From the NCBI RefSeq assembly GCF_000969985.1, contig NZ_CP009526.1, forward strand, positions 744,001 to 808,000: a stretch of 64,000 bases of DNA, given 5' to 3'. The stretch is from Methanosarcina barkeri str. Wiesmoor (GTDB lineage Archaea > Halobacteriota > Methanosarcinia > Methanosarcinales > Methanosarcinaceae). This document shows positions 44,676 to 54,002 of this stretch, piece by piece; within the stretch, counting starts at the first letter, position 1, and every line of letters starts with the position of its first letter. Under the pieces are notes generated by a model. It saw only the letters and a program-made list of their open reading frames with translations. It did no database searches and was not told the origin of the DNA. A program made the position numbers and the translations under genes.

Positions 44676-46251
44676 ATTTTACCGAAGAAAGTATTATATC
44701 GTCGCCTCCTGCAAATTCCGAGGCTTTTGAAAGCCCTTCTGTGAGATCTCGTGCATAAGAAATGTTTTTTCCATTTACTGCCTTCATCCGTTCTCCTACC
44801 AGGATAACCTGCTTACACTTTGCACCGAACTTTTCTATAAAACCCTGCACAAGTTCAGGAGGTAGCCCTTCACAGACCTGAGAGGATTCTTCTCCCAACA
44901 CAAGGATGATACCTTCCTTTTTTTCGTCCTTTCTCTTAAGGAGAGCGTAATCAAGGGCTTTTTCGGCCGAGAGGATATCCATGCCGGAATTGGAATTGTC
45001 TATTAAGGAGACGCCGTTCATTTCCTTTTCCTGCATCCTGCCTGAAAGCCCTCTGAATCCTTCGATTGCCGAAATAATAGCTTCAGGTTTAGTTCCAAGT
45101 TCGATGGCTGCTGCCGACGCTGCGACAAAAGCAGTCCTGTAAGCCGAAACATTATATCCAGGACGCAGGGAAGCTGATAATATTTTCTTTCCCCTGCGCA
45201 TAAAGCGAATGTCGGAACCTGAAGGTGTAGGCGAAGCCTGGAATTCGGTTGAACCTGCTGGCATTGATGAATCTGATAGGCCGGCTGAGGTTGATGAACC
45301 TGATAAACTGTCTGGTTCTGATGAACCTGATAGGCCGGCTGGCTTTTGTAAACCTGAAGGCATTACTAACTCTGAGGGTACTGATAGGGCTGAAGTCTCA
45401 GGTACTGTTTCCAGTACAAAGTCGGCTATTTGGACTGAAGTCGCGGAAAGCTGATCATTGAACGGGTCTCTGAAAGTTAAAACCTTTACCTGATCTTTTT
45501 TTGCAGCTTTAAGGGCTTTTTCGGCTCCTGCATTGATTAAAAGAGTACTTCCAGATTTTGCGTGCTTAATAAGTTGGAGTTTTGCTTCGCTTGCAAGAGC
45601 TGTATTGTTTGCAATCCCATAGTCCGGGGAAAGGGTTGTAAGAATCCCCAGGTCAGCAGTGCCTGTGCCTCCTATTGAGATCTCAAAGATAAAAAAATCC
45701 GGCCTGAATCCGGCTTCGAAAGTTTTCTCAACGGCAACCAGAATGCTTCCAGGAGTTATGCTCAGGCCTTTGTATATAAGAGAAGAAGCACCCGCTTTCC
45801 AGCATTCAAGCCCCCTTGAAGTATGCAACACTACTTCAAATTGCCTGGAGAGCATATCGGCCAGGAGGGATGCTGTACTTGTTTTTGCTTTTACGCCGGT
45901 AACTTCGACTGTTTTTATGCTTGAAAGCCTTGAATCGCCTTTGAGAATTTCTCCGACAATTTCATGGTGCGAAAGGACTTTTTTTTTCTGTGCCCTGGCT
46001 TCTAAAAGCATCGGATAGGCAGGATCAAGGTGTACAGGCGCAACAATCAAGTCGAATCCTGAGGCAGGAAGAGGAGTTTTTGAGCAGTGTATCCCGTACT
46101 TCTCTTCAAGCTCAAGCAGCGTTTCAGGTTTGACTGTCCTGTATACATCTATTCCGCTTACTTCATTTCCAGCGGCTGCAAGACTTTTTGCGATAGGAAT
46201 GCCGCCGTGGGTCAGGTCGAGCACGGCGAACTTCTTCCGGTACAGGTCCAT
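44665..46251 (-). CDS. cfbE: coenzyme F430 synthetase CfbE (Mur-ligase-like)
   Basis: About 528 residues from the ATG at 46251 ([17 protein letters not shown]), with GGGGT upstream; a TTG six codons earlier is possible. The ATP-binding motif is [14 protein letters not shown], a variant of the Mur GxxGKT/S loop; a central domain and a C-terminal domain follow ([28 protein letters not shown]). The enzyme closes the last ring by activating the seco-F430 carboxylate. Residues about 298-352 are a Ser/Pro/Gly-rich insert of short repeats ([16 protein letters not shown]) not expected in the family. It follows cfbA by 26 bases. Confidence 0.9.
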
Positions 46252-46277
46252 GATAAAACCGGACCCCAAATATGAAT

Positions 46278-46670
46278 TTAAAGGGCTTCCTGAACCCTTT
46301 TGAATACCAGGTCGGCGATAAGCTCATCGGCTCCAAGAGGGTTTGCATAGCACAGAGGAACGGTTTTTCCGTCAATTTCCAAGGTACCACAGCCATTTTC
46401 GTCCAGGCTCAGGATCCTCGGGATATCCTTTGTGATATGAACCCCAGATGCCAGGAAAACCGGTACTGCTGCAATTTTTGTCACGCCTGTACCTGAAAAC
46501 CCTTCGATTGCCTCTCCAAGGGTTGGCTCACTGTTTTCCATAAAGCCGGCTCTGACAACGACATCCGAGTGTTTCCGTGCTATATAATCTGCGATCTGAG
46601 TGACTACTTCCTTGTTGTATGGAAGTTTACTACCATGGCCTATGGCCAGAATTCCGAGTTTTTCTGTCAT
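46278..46670 (-). CDS. cfbA: sirohydrochlorin nickelochelatase CfbA (CbiX small)
   Basis: 130 residues, the size of the short homodimeric CbiX/CfbA chelatases. Metal-ligand histidines are H12 (AIGHGSK) and H78 ([11 protein letters not shown]). In methanogens it inserts nickel (or cobalt) into sirohydrochlorin, the first F430-specific step. It is the first gene of the operon cfbA-E-D-C-B. A TATA-like ATCATATAAATC at 46751-46762 on the minus strand would give a 5' leader of about 55 nt, and GAGG lies upstream of the ATG. Confidence 0.92.
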
Positions 46671-47094
46671 TTTTAAAACCTCAATCTCTGTCTGTTCAGG
46701 CTTAACACAATCATTCGGATTTGTAATAATGAAGAGTTTAACATAGTTAGGATTTATATGATATAATTCTTTTGAAAAAGGAACAGCGGGAGAAAGTTTT
46801 GATAGATATGAGCGTAATCAATAGTTATGGTAAATTTGTAATCTAACTGTCTATGTTTATTTGGTTTATCCCTGGTTATTGTTTTCAATTTTGATATACG
46901 CCATTTTCTCTTTGGGCTAAAGTTGTTATTTCGGGTGAATTACCATTACTGCTTTGGATATATTCACTCCAGCGCAACTTTAGTTTCTTATTATTAAACC
47001 TAATTTTATTATTTCGTATTAAATCATAATAGTTTTATGTTATTAATATTTATAGGTTTTAACATCTAAATTTTGTTTTTATTTGGGAGATAAT
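46671..47094. other. divergent intergenic region
   Basis: About 420 bases between cfbA and the P-type ATPase gene. It should contain both promoters. No gene or notable repeat. Confidence 0.5.
46751..46762 (-). promoter_or_regulatory. probable box A promoter of the F430 operon
   Basis: ATCATATAAATC on the minus strand fits an archaeal TATA element about 80-90 bases before the cfbA start, with an A-rich stretch just upstream that could be a BRE. The match is by eye only. Confidence 0.4.
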
Positions 47095-49032
47095 ATGATG
47101 GACAACGCTTATAGTCGTACTAGAGGTTTTTGGAGTAGCATCCGTTATTTAATAACTCGTTATCAGGATTTTTTACTTGATCCTGGAACATTGTTTACTG
47201 TGGCAAGCGGAGTTTTGCTTATAATAGCGATAGCTGCTTATCCACAAAACATGCTGTCAGAAGGAAATAGCACGGGTGAAGGTAGCTGGTTATATTTACT
47301 ATCCGCACTGGTTGGATCATCGTTTATATGGTGGTCTGCTTACCAGGGGATTAAAGAAAGGGACTTTACTGCTGATATCCCGGTTACTATCGCAACAATT
47401 GCTGCTATTGCCATCGGGCAGTATTCAGCTGCTGCAGTCGTAGCCGTACTTTTGCTTCTTGGGGGTATGCTGGAGGAACTTGTTTCTGCAAGAGCAGGAA
47501 AGGCACTCGAATCTCTGGCGAAACTATTGCCTGATAGAGTCACAGTCAGGCGTGATGGACATGATATTGTAGTATCTCTTGAGGAAGTTAAGGTAGGAGA
47601 CACGATCCTGGTCAAGTCGGGAGAACGTATTGCTGTTGACGGAACTGTTATTTCAGGCACTGCTTCGGTAAATCAGGCTGCTATTACCGGAGAGAGTCTG
47701 CCAGTTGATAAACAGGAAGGAGATAACGTTTTTGCAGGTACTCTTAATGAAGTAGGCGCAATGGAAGTGCTGGCCACTAAAGTTGGAAGTGAAACAACCA
47801 TTGGACAAATACATCGCTTGATTGAGGACGCGCAGATTCAAAAGCCAAAGATAGAGCGGCTCTTGAATAATCATGCTAAATTTTATACGCCTACTGCAAT
47901 CATCTTAGGCGGCTTGCTCTGGTGGTGGAGTGGGGATCTGACACGAGCAATTACTATGTTAATTGTATTTTGTCCATGTGTGATGGTACTCGCTACACCT
48001 ACGGCACTTGTGGCTTCGGTTGGCAACGCGGCGTTAAGAGGCAATCTTATTAAAAAAGGAGCTACGATAGAATCTATGGCCAGGATAGATACTGTTATTT
48101 TTGATAAGACAGGGACACTTACTCACGGTGAACCAAAACTTGCCAGCGTTATAGCATTGAACAACAATAAAGATGAAGACTTATTGTTATTGGCTGCAAT
48201 TGCAGAGAAGTTCAGTGAGCATCCGCTTGGAAAAGCTGTTGTCAAAGCTGCTGAAGAAAAGGGGTTCTTAATACAGGATCCGGAATCATTTGAATCCATA
48301 TCAGGAACCGGCATAAAGGTTAAAGCCAAAGGAAAAAGCATCTTTGTAGGTCGTCTGAAGCAAGCTTCTGAATTTAATATATCAATCTCTCATAAAGCTG
48401 AAGAAATCATTAAAAAACAATCTCAACTGGGCCGTAATGTAGTCATGATAGGAATTGATAACGAAATCGCAGGGTTGCTAACATTTGAGGATAGAATTAG
48501 GCCGGAGTCAAAAAAGTCCATTGAGAACCTTCATAAACTCGGAATAAAGACAATAATGATTACAGGAGACAGCAAAGTAGTTGCGGAACAGGCAGCTAAA
48601 ACCCTTGGTATAAATGAAATATATGCTGAAGTAATGCCTCAGGAAAAAGTCGAAATTGTGAAACGTCTACAGCTTGAAGGTCATAAAATTATCTTTGTAG
48701 GCGATGGTGTTAATGATGGTCCGGCACTTGTCACGGCTGATGTAGGAATAGCTATGGGGCTTACAGGAACAGATGTGGCAATAGAGACAGCAGAAGTTGG
48801 ACTATTATCCGATGATCTTTTAAAAATTCCATACCTTATAAGCGTATCCAAGAAGGCGATAAGCACTATCTGGCAAAACGTTGTATTTTCTCTTAGCGTC
48901 CTCTCAATGGCGGTTATATTGACTATACCGGGCATACTTACACCTGTAACAGGAGCATTATTACACGAACTCTCATCAATTCCAGTGATAATGAACTCAG
49001 CAAGATTAATTACATATAGTCCCAAAGATTGA
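47095..49032 (+). CDS. heavy-metal P1B-type ATPase
   Basis: About 645 residues. TGES actuator motif, CPC in the membrane (C293 and C295, FCPCVMVLATPTA), phosphorylation site DKTGTLTHG (D337), HP motif SEHPLGKAV and GDGVNDGPAL hinge are all present. There is no N-terminal metal-binding HMA domain, only a charged start. The final helices have LLHELSSIPVIMNSARL, whose His-Glu recalls Co/Zn-type pumps, while CPC is shared by Cu and Zn/Cd pumps; the metal cannot be fixed by reading. It exports metal ions from the cytoplasm. The ATG at 47095 (or 47098) follows GGGAGA (47085-47090); an in-frame TTG at 47083 is not likely. Confidence 0.9.
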   Translation: MMDNAYSRTRGFWSSIRYLITRYQDFLLDPGTLFTVASGVLLIIAIAAYPQNMLSEGNSTGEGSWLYLLSALVGSSFIWWSAYQGIKERDFTADIPVTIATIAAIAIGQYSAAAVVAVLLLLGGMLEELVSARAGKALESLAKLLPDRVTVRRDGHDIVVSLEEVKVGDTILVKSGERIAVDGTVISGTASVNQAAITGESLPVDKQEGDNVFAGTLNEVGAMEVLATKVGSETTIGQIHRLIEDAQIQKPKIERLLNNHAKFYTPTAIILGGLLWWWSGDLTRAITMLIVFCPCVMVLATPTALVASVGNAALRGNLIKKGATIESMARIDTVIFDKTGTLTHGEPKLASVIALNNNKDEDLLLLAAIAEKFSEHPLGKAVVKAAEEKGFLIQDPESFESISGTGIKVKAKGKSIFVGRLKQASEFNISISHKAEEIIKKQSQLGRNVVMIGIDNEIAGLLTFEDRIRPESKKSIENLHKLGIKTIMITGDSKVVAEQAAKTLGINEIYAEVMPQEKVEIVKRLQLEGHKIIFVGDGVNDGPALVTADVGIAMGLTGTDVAIETAEVGLLSDDLLKIPYLISVSKKAISTIWQNVVFSLSVLSMAVILTIPGILTPVTGALLHELSSIPVIMNSARLITYSPKD

Positions 49033-49427
49033 GAATGAACACAAATTCTCTCAGGGCTATTTTTTATTTTTGAGCTGATCCCAAAAATCGATACTGCTTC
49101 TCTGAATATTATATCCTGGATTATCAATAGAGTTTAGGATCCTGAAAAATAATTCTGAAACTTTTACTGATATGGGTATAAAATTAGTTTTGGGATAAGC
49201 GCTCTCTGTATAAATCTTTTGTAAATCGATAGAGATGGATTTACTTAACTACTGAAGCCAATTCTAAACCTTCATTGTAAATACTTGAGATTCTGTAAAA
49301 CATAAGATTTTCATGACGATATTTTACAAGAAAGTGATGGAAGAATAGAACTCTATAATAGATAAAAAAGGTTTTAAGAGACCCTAAGAGACCCCAAAGA
49401 AAAATTTCAGTTTAAATTCATGCGTTT
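49033..49427. other. convergent intergenic region, nothing seen
   Basis: About 395 bases between convergent genes. No gene or regular repeat. GAGACCCTAAGAGACCCC at 49379-49395 is a short direct doubling. Confidence 0.5.
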
Positions 49428-49868
49428 TCATACTTTCGGCGCGATCTCTTCCGGGAACCATTCCTGAATCTCTTTTGGCATATTGAATTTTACATCCCGA
49501 AGTTCGCCTTCTCCCATGTGCCTGTACATGACCAGCAGGACAGCCTGAATAACTTCAGCCGGGTTTACATTCTCATCGAACTCAAACTGTGCGTGTACCC
49601 TTCTTGCAAACTCCTCTTTTTTGAATTTCTCGGGCTTATCCCTGAGAGTCCAGCCGTCATAATATATTCCTTTAATTATAAGGGGCAACTGTGAAGCAAG
49701 ATCAACTGCTTCTTCTGCCGGAAGCCTGTCCCGGATCGCGTGCAATGTCCCTCTCAGAGCCTGATATGCACTATCCTTGCTCTGCCATTTCAACTGGGTC
49801 AGAATATCCTTGATCCATACATTGGTTAAGTCTATACTGTTGTCAAGATTCCTTACTCCCGTAGTCAT
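49428..49868 (-). CDS. DUF2267 family protein
   Basis: 146 residues matching the DUF2267 family: NVWIKDILTQL near the start, then AYQALRGTLHAIRDRLPAEEAVDLASQLPLIIKGIYYDGW, the core signature, and FARRVHAQF further on. The fold is all-helical and the function is unknown; members are common in stress- and plasmid-linked gene sets of bacteria. It lies convergent to the metal ATPase and its upstream region is a 17-bp tandem array. Confidence 0.88.
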   Translation of the reverse strand: MTTGVRNLDNSIDLTNVWIKDILTQLKWQSKDSAYQALRGTLHAIRDRLPAEEAVDLASQLPLIIKGIYYDGWTLRDKPEKFKKEEFARRVHAQFEFDENVNPAEVIQAVLLVMYRHMGEGELRDVKFNMPKEIQEWFPEEIAPKV

Positions 49869-50237
49869 TTCAATCCCCCACAGATTGAATAAATATCGTT
49901 AGACAATGGTATTGTTAGGCAATAAATGTCGTTCGGCAATAAGTATTGTTAGGCAATAAATATCGTTCGGCAATATGTATCGTTAGGCAATAAGCGTCGT
50001 AAGACAATGGTATTGTTAGGTAATAAGTATCGTTAGACAATGGTATTGTTAGGCAATAAGTATTGTTAGGCAATAAATATCGTTAGGCAATTAGATATCG
50101 TTTGACAGAATAAATTATGGGCTGTATTTATATAATAATATCTAAAAACAAAACTAGAAGAGGAATGTCCGGGGCACGGCCAGATTTCTGGATCAGGAAC
50201 CGAAAAAATCTCAGGTTTTACAGACCAGCAAGGTATT
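49869..50237. other. intergenic region filled by a 17-bp array
   Basis: No gene. The tandem array takes up 49884-50105; the rest is unremarkable. Any promoter of the DUF2267 gene would lie inside the array. Confidence 0.6.
49884..50105. repeat. 17-bp tandem repeat, about 13 copies
   Basis: Degenerate units of CAATAARTATYGTTAGG run head to tail, with changes such as GACAATGG for GGCAATAA. The whole region directly upstream of the DUF2267 gene is made of it. Confidence 0.88.
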
Positions 50238-50828
50238 TCAATGCTTTACCAAATCAAGAACTTCTATGTCGTCAGCCAATTTTGGAATTACGTTGTGTTC
50301 AGCTCCGATGAACAAAATTCCAGTTTCTTCGTCCTCCAGAGTTTTGTTTATCCTTGAAGCTATGTATGCATCTCTTTGTTCAAGCAAAAAACCTTTTTTA
50401 GCAATATATCTCTTTTTTGCCTCTTCCTTTTTTGCAGTGGAAGAGTCCTTTAACATATCAAGCAATAAATTACGCTCTTCAATCAGAAGCTCAGGATTTT
50501 CAGTGGCAACGATCCTGGCTCCCTTTGCCGCCATTTTTTCGATAATCTGATAATTTTTACTTCCGAGCTCTGCCGTACTGCGAATAATTTTAATTCCCAT
50601 TTCCCCTTCACATGGTAAGCCATCCTGATAAATTCTAGTATGCTCAAGATCAAGGTTGAGCTGAAAAATTTCCTTTTCAAGTTCATTCCAGAATTTTTCA
50701 ATAAGCTTCTGATTATTTTCCCATTTTTCTCTGCCAAATTTAGAAATAGCCATCTGTGTTAGTTCTTTACTTAAAGAACCCATATCTGCAGAGGTATGGA
50801 CGATTCTTATATATACAAGCTTTCTCAT
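50238..50828 (-). CDS. hypothetical protein
   Basis: 196 residues from an ATG at 50828 with GTGGGAAC just before it. The sequence starts with a beta strand (KLVYIRIVHTSADMGSL), has long charged helices in the middle, and ends ETGILFIGAEHNVIPKLADDIEVLDLVKH. The last part looks like a strand-loop-helix of an alpha/beta domain. I do not recognise the family. It lies 146 bases downstream of the PadR-type regulator on the same strand and could be its target. Confidence 0.6.
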   Translation of the reverse strand: MRKLVYIRIVHTSADMGSLSKELTQMAISKFGREKWENNQKLIEKFWNELEKEIFQLNLDLEHTRIYQDGLPCEGEMGIKIIRSTAELGSKNYQIIEKMAAKGARIVATENPELLIEERNLLLDMLKDSSTAKKEEAKKRYIAKKGFLLEQRDAYIASRINKTLEDEETGILFIGAEHNVIPKLADDIEVLDLVKH

Positions 50829-50974
50829 GTTCCCACGCTATCTAAAGTTGTTTTACAGGAATCTTTTGCGTAGACCACGATCGGGATTCCAAATTATATT
50901 TCCATCTTGTCGAATCTTTAAAATCGACTCGTCAGGCTATACCTCACCTGAAAAATGGACATCATTATCCAATT

Positions 50975-51370
50975 TTATAGATCAGTTGGATTCTCAGATA
51001 ATATATTGTCTATCCACTCTATAATATATTCAGCAGCTTCTTTAAATTCTCTTATTTGTTTATCAATTGACTGACTTCCATCTTCGGTAAGAATATAATA
51101 TTTTGTTCTAAGATCGCCTTTTATGGTGTCAATTTCAAGCAAATTTTGATTTTTTAATGAGTACAATATAGAATATATTGCACTAGGGGATATGTAAACA
51201 TGAAATCTATAAAAAATTTCTTTTGCAATATCTTGCCCAGACATCGAATTGTTCCTGATAATACAAAGTACTGCAATATTCAGATGTTTCTTTATTATGT
51301 ATTCAATGTGAATATTTTGGGAATGTGATTCTCGAGTTTGAACTATAGGTTTCTCTTTTTCAGGATCCAT
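50975..51370 (-). CDS. PadR-type transcriptional regulator
   Basis: 131 residues with a PadR-like winged helix: LCIIRNNSMSGQDIAKEIF (helix-turn-helix), SPSAIYSILYSLKNQNLLEI (recognition helix and start of wing), GDLRTKYYILTEDG (wing). A C-terminal helix follows for dimerisation. PadR proteins usually repress nearby genes and respond to small molecules or stress. Its place between the unknown gene at 50238 and the gas-vesicle locus makes both candidate targets; no operator is visible. Confidence 0.8.
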   Translation of the reverse strand: MDPEKEKPIVQTRESHSQNIHIEYIIKKHLNIAVLCIIRNNSMSGQDIAKEIFYRFHVYISPSAIYSILYSLKNQNLLEIDTIKGDLRTKYYILTEDGSQSIDKQIREFKEAAEYIIEWIDNILSENPTDL

Positions 51371-52472
51371 TTCTTCACCTTAGTCGATGCCAAAATTGAC
51401 ATATACAATATTTTATAGTCTAATTGTCAAATTATTCTCGGGTCTAGTAACTTTATATCTTCTATTACATCGACTTTGAATCCCTAATTTGACCGAAACA
51501 TCTGTTTTTGGTGTGTATAGATAGAGTTTAAGTTTATGTTTTCCTAAATAAAATTACAGTTCGATCTCGCTTTTTTTGATTTTTTTCTCTTTTTTTCCAT
51601 TTTTCCGAAAGATTCTGTGTCGATGCAATACTTTTTTGTAAGTAAATACCCTACTTACCCGAATTTGACAGAAGCGTGGTTTTTGAATGTTTGAAGGGGC
51701 TTCAAGCTTCGTTTTCTTTAATACAATCTAGGTAGTGTAGCGAATCGGCTGTAAATTCAAAGTCAAGTTTTTCCTCATTGTGTGAAAGTAGGTTCTTTTG
51801 AAACAGTGCATTCTTCTAGGAAACCCTTGAGATTTGTGATTTTACAGAAAACTAACATGATATTCTTTGAATAGCATGCACAACCAATGAAAGTGCTTGC
51901 AGATGGCAGCATTTTCGTGCTAAATCAACATACTGCTTGATCCAAGGATTTTACGGATTTCAAATATGTTTTAGTAGGCTTATTTACTTTATATAAGTTT
52001 TTAAATAATTTTTATTCCTGCACTTGATTTTTTCATATTATTATTCAGGTCAATTGCTTGATTAAGTCTGAGTTTTTATTAATCAATTCTAAATCTATGA
52101 CCAAATATTGCAATATATATCATCAAGGAGTCACAAAAAGACTCCAAAGTCGCAGACAAGCTTTTTAAATATGTTTAACCTATCCTATATATAATCTCTT
52201 ATTAAATAAATTACTCAAAAGCGATACTATTTTACAAAGTTTGTAAATTAATCACTATATATGAATATTGAAAAACATATTTATAAATTCTAAACTAAAG
52301 TTGTTTTATAATTTAAAAGCCACGCTTAATTCTTTACTAAATGTTGCTATATCTTTCAGTACCAATTTCTGGCAGTTTTGTGAATTTTCTATAAATTCAA
52401 ATTAAGTAACGGCGCAATCTATTCAGTTTAACCTGCAGCAGGATATGCAGGCTCAACTTTGATTCAGTTGAA
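51371..52472. other. 1.1-kb gene-poor region
   Basis: No intact gene. The stretch 51700-51960 is less AT-rich and, on the minus strand, reads as short protein-like pieces (for example WIKQYVDLARKCCHLQAL) in broken frames, so it may be the remains of an old gene or transposase. The rest is AT-rich. It separates the gas-vesicle locus from the PadR gene. Confidence 0.45.
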
Positions 52473-53018
52473 TTACTCACTATAAATTCCGCTTATTAGT
52501 GTGTCATAAACTGATTCAATATTTACTGAATGTAAACTGAGTACACTGTCATTGTTAATCTTGATACACAATTCTTTCCTTTCTTTTTCCTCGTGAACGT
52601 TTGTGACGAGAACGACTTCCTGTATGTCTTTTAGTTCGACTTCGTACAATATCTTATTAAAGGCCTTGTGCCAGCCAAAAATTCTGCGATTTGTCAAATA
52701 CATATAACCGTAATTCCAGGCTTTCCCCTGGTTCTGAGAATAGGAACCAAAAAAATTCATCTTCGTTTCTTCCTCCGCCATAAGAGTTGGCGAAGTCACT
52801 CTATGTTCGAGTGCCCAGGCTCTTGTACTCTGGTCAAACTGCTCAAATACGCCGTATTCAAGCATTGTTTCAATTCCAGCAGCTAATAGTTTGAGACTCA
52901 AACCTATCAGAGGCACACCTGCAACTGTGATCAGAACATCGGCGTTTAGAACGAGTCCTTTGTTAAGTAACCTATCCAGAAGTTCCACTAAGGAATCTTG
53001 TTCACGTTCCGGCATCAT
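52473..53018 (-). CDS. GvpA/M-type protein fused to a GRAM/PH-like domain
   Basis: 181 residues. Residues 8-75 are of the GvpA/J/M family: SLVELLDRLLNKGLVLNADVLITVAGVPLIGLSLKLLAAGIETMLEYG, the same order as GvpA. Residues about 95-181 are a separate domain with YMYLTNRRIFGWHK, the hallmark strand-turn of GRAM or bacterial PH-like domains, then beta strands. A lone GvpM/J is about 80-110 residues, so the second half is an addition. Its ATG overlaps the gvpL stop (ATGA, 53015-53018). It is the last gene of the cluster and may be a minor shell or nucleation protein that also binds a lipid or another Gvp; that is inference. Confidence 0.78.
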   Translation of the reverse strand: MMPEREQDSLVELLDRLLNKGLVLNADVLITVAGVPLIGLSLKLLAAGIETMLEYGVFEQFDQSTRAWALEHRVTSPTLMAEEETKMNFFGSYSQNQGKAWNYGYMYLTNRRIFGWHKAFNKILYEVELKDIQEVVLVTNVHEEKERKELCIKINNDSVLSLHSVNIESVYDTLISGIYSE

Positions 53019-53818
53019 GTATGTTCGAAATCCTTTTTGAGATCAATAAAGCTATAAGGTGCCCAGGGTCCTGTAAACCTGACTGCAAAACCTTCACGTT
53101 CATTTATTTGTTCAAGAACATTCCCTAAATTTTCAACATTTTCATTAGATACAAGGCAGGAAAGTGTAATCACAGATTTTTTGCCCTTGAATTTCTCTGG
53201 AACATTGGATTTTTTTTCTTCAGGAACCATCTCTTTTACATTCTCGTGAATAGCTCTCCCAAATTCTGCCCCAAGTTTTGAAAGTTCCTTTGTTATTGCT
53301 TGATCTCGCCGAATATCAAACTGTTTCTGAAGAATGTAGCCTTTTCCTTTTGACATTCCTTGAATTTTTGCATTCAATGCTTGAAGTTCATGACTGTCTT
53401 TGAGAACCTTTTCAGCAAGAATTTTCGGATCATAAAAAATTTGGACTAAATACTCTGCAGTATCATTTAATTTCTCAAGTTCAGTTTTAAAGGGTTCATA
53501 GTTTTTCTGCAGCCAGGATCTTATGGTTTCGTCATTTCCAAGTGCAACACACCCAAAAGAAAATGGAAGTAATGTACCAAATTTTTCAGTCATCTTGTCG
53601 ATAGCATAGTTATGAGTGAATACCCATTCTTTTGCCTGCTGTTCGTCCTTTGCTGGTTCAGGTTTCTTTTCTGAGAAATGGACAGCTGCAGCAATGTCTT
53701 TATAAATAATTGTATACACAGGATTGTCGTTAATCCCAATCGTTCCCAGGTTCTGTTCAGTAGCTGTATTGAGAATTGCGTAAACATAAAGGCAGTTCTC
53801 CTGCTCTGTTTCGTTCAT
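53015..53818 (-). CDS. gvpL: gas vesicle protein GvpL (GvpF/L family)
   Basis: About 267 residues. GvpF/L motifs are seen: CLYVYAILNT at the start, TLLPFSFGCVALGNDE in the middle (the LPxxFG-type segment), and FAVRFTGPWAPYSFIDL near the end. These proteins are minor parts or assembly factors that bind GvpA. The ATG at 53818 is preferred over a TTG six codons earlier; the longer form overlaps the broken gvpK at 53757-53973. The 3' end overlaps the GvpA/M-GRAM gene. Confidence 0.9.
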   Translation of the reverse strand: MNETEQENCLYVYAILNTATEQNLGTIGINDNPVYTIIYKDIAAAVHFSEKKPEPAKDEQQAKEWVFTHNYAIDKMTEKFGTLLPFSFGCVALGNDETIRSWLQKNYEPFKTELEKLNDTAEYLVQIFYDPKILAEKVLKDSHELQALNAKIQGMSKGKGYILQKQFDIRRDQAITKELSKLGAEFGRAIHENVKEMVPEEKKSNVPEKFKGKKSVITLSCLVSNENVENLGNVLEQINEREGFAVRFTGPWAPYSFIDLKKDFEHT

Positions 53819-53973
53819 TTTTATCGGCTTCCCCAATCCACCCTATTGGATTTATAAATTTAACAATTACCTCGTCTACTACCTTATCAAGTTCGTCTCT
53901 CATAGAATAAACACAATGTTCAAGTTCATTGTCAGTTTTTATCACCCTCAAATACTTCGTTCAGATCCGAATT
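53757..53973 (-). pseudogene. truncated, frameshifted second gvpK
   Basis: The minus strand encodes DNELEHCVYSMRDELDKVVDE and on, a match to residues about 70-123 of the intact GvpK (54003-54374), ending in NSQYSY against DSQYSH. Just upstream, one frame off, is SDLNEVFE, matching SDLHEALE of GvpK. The part before that is lost behind a TAA. So this is the 3' half of a duplicated gvpK with one frameshift, overlapping the start of gvpL. Confidence 0.8.
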
Positions 53974-54002
53974 GTATTAATTCCACTTGGTTCCAGGCTT
54001 TA

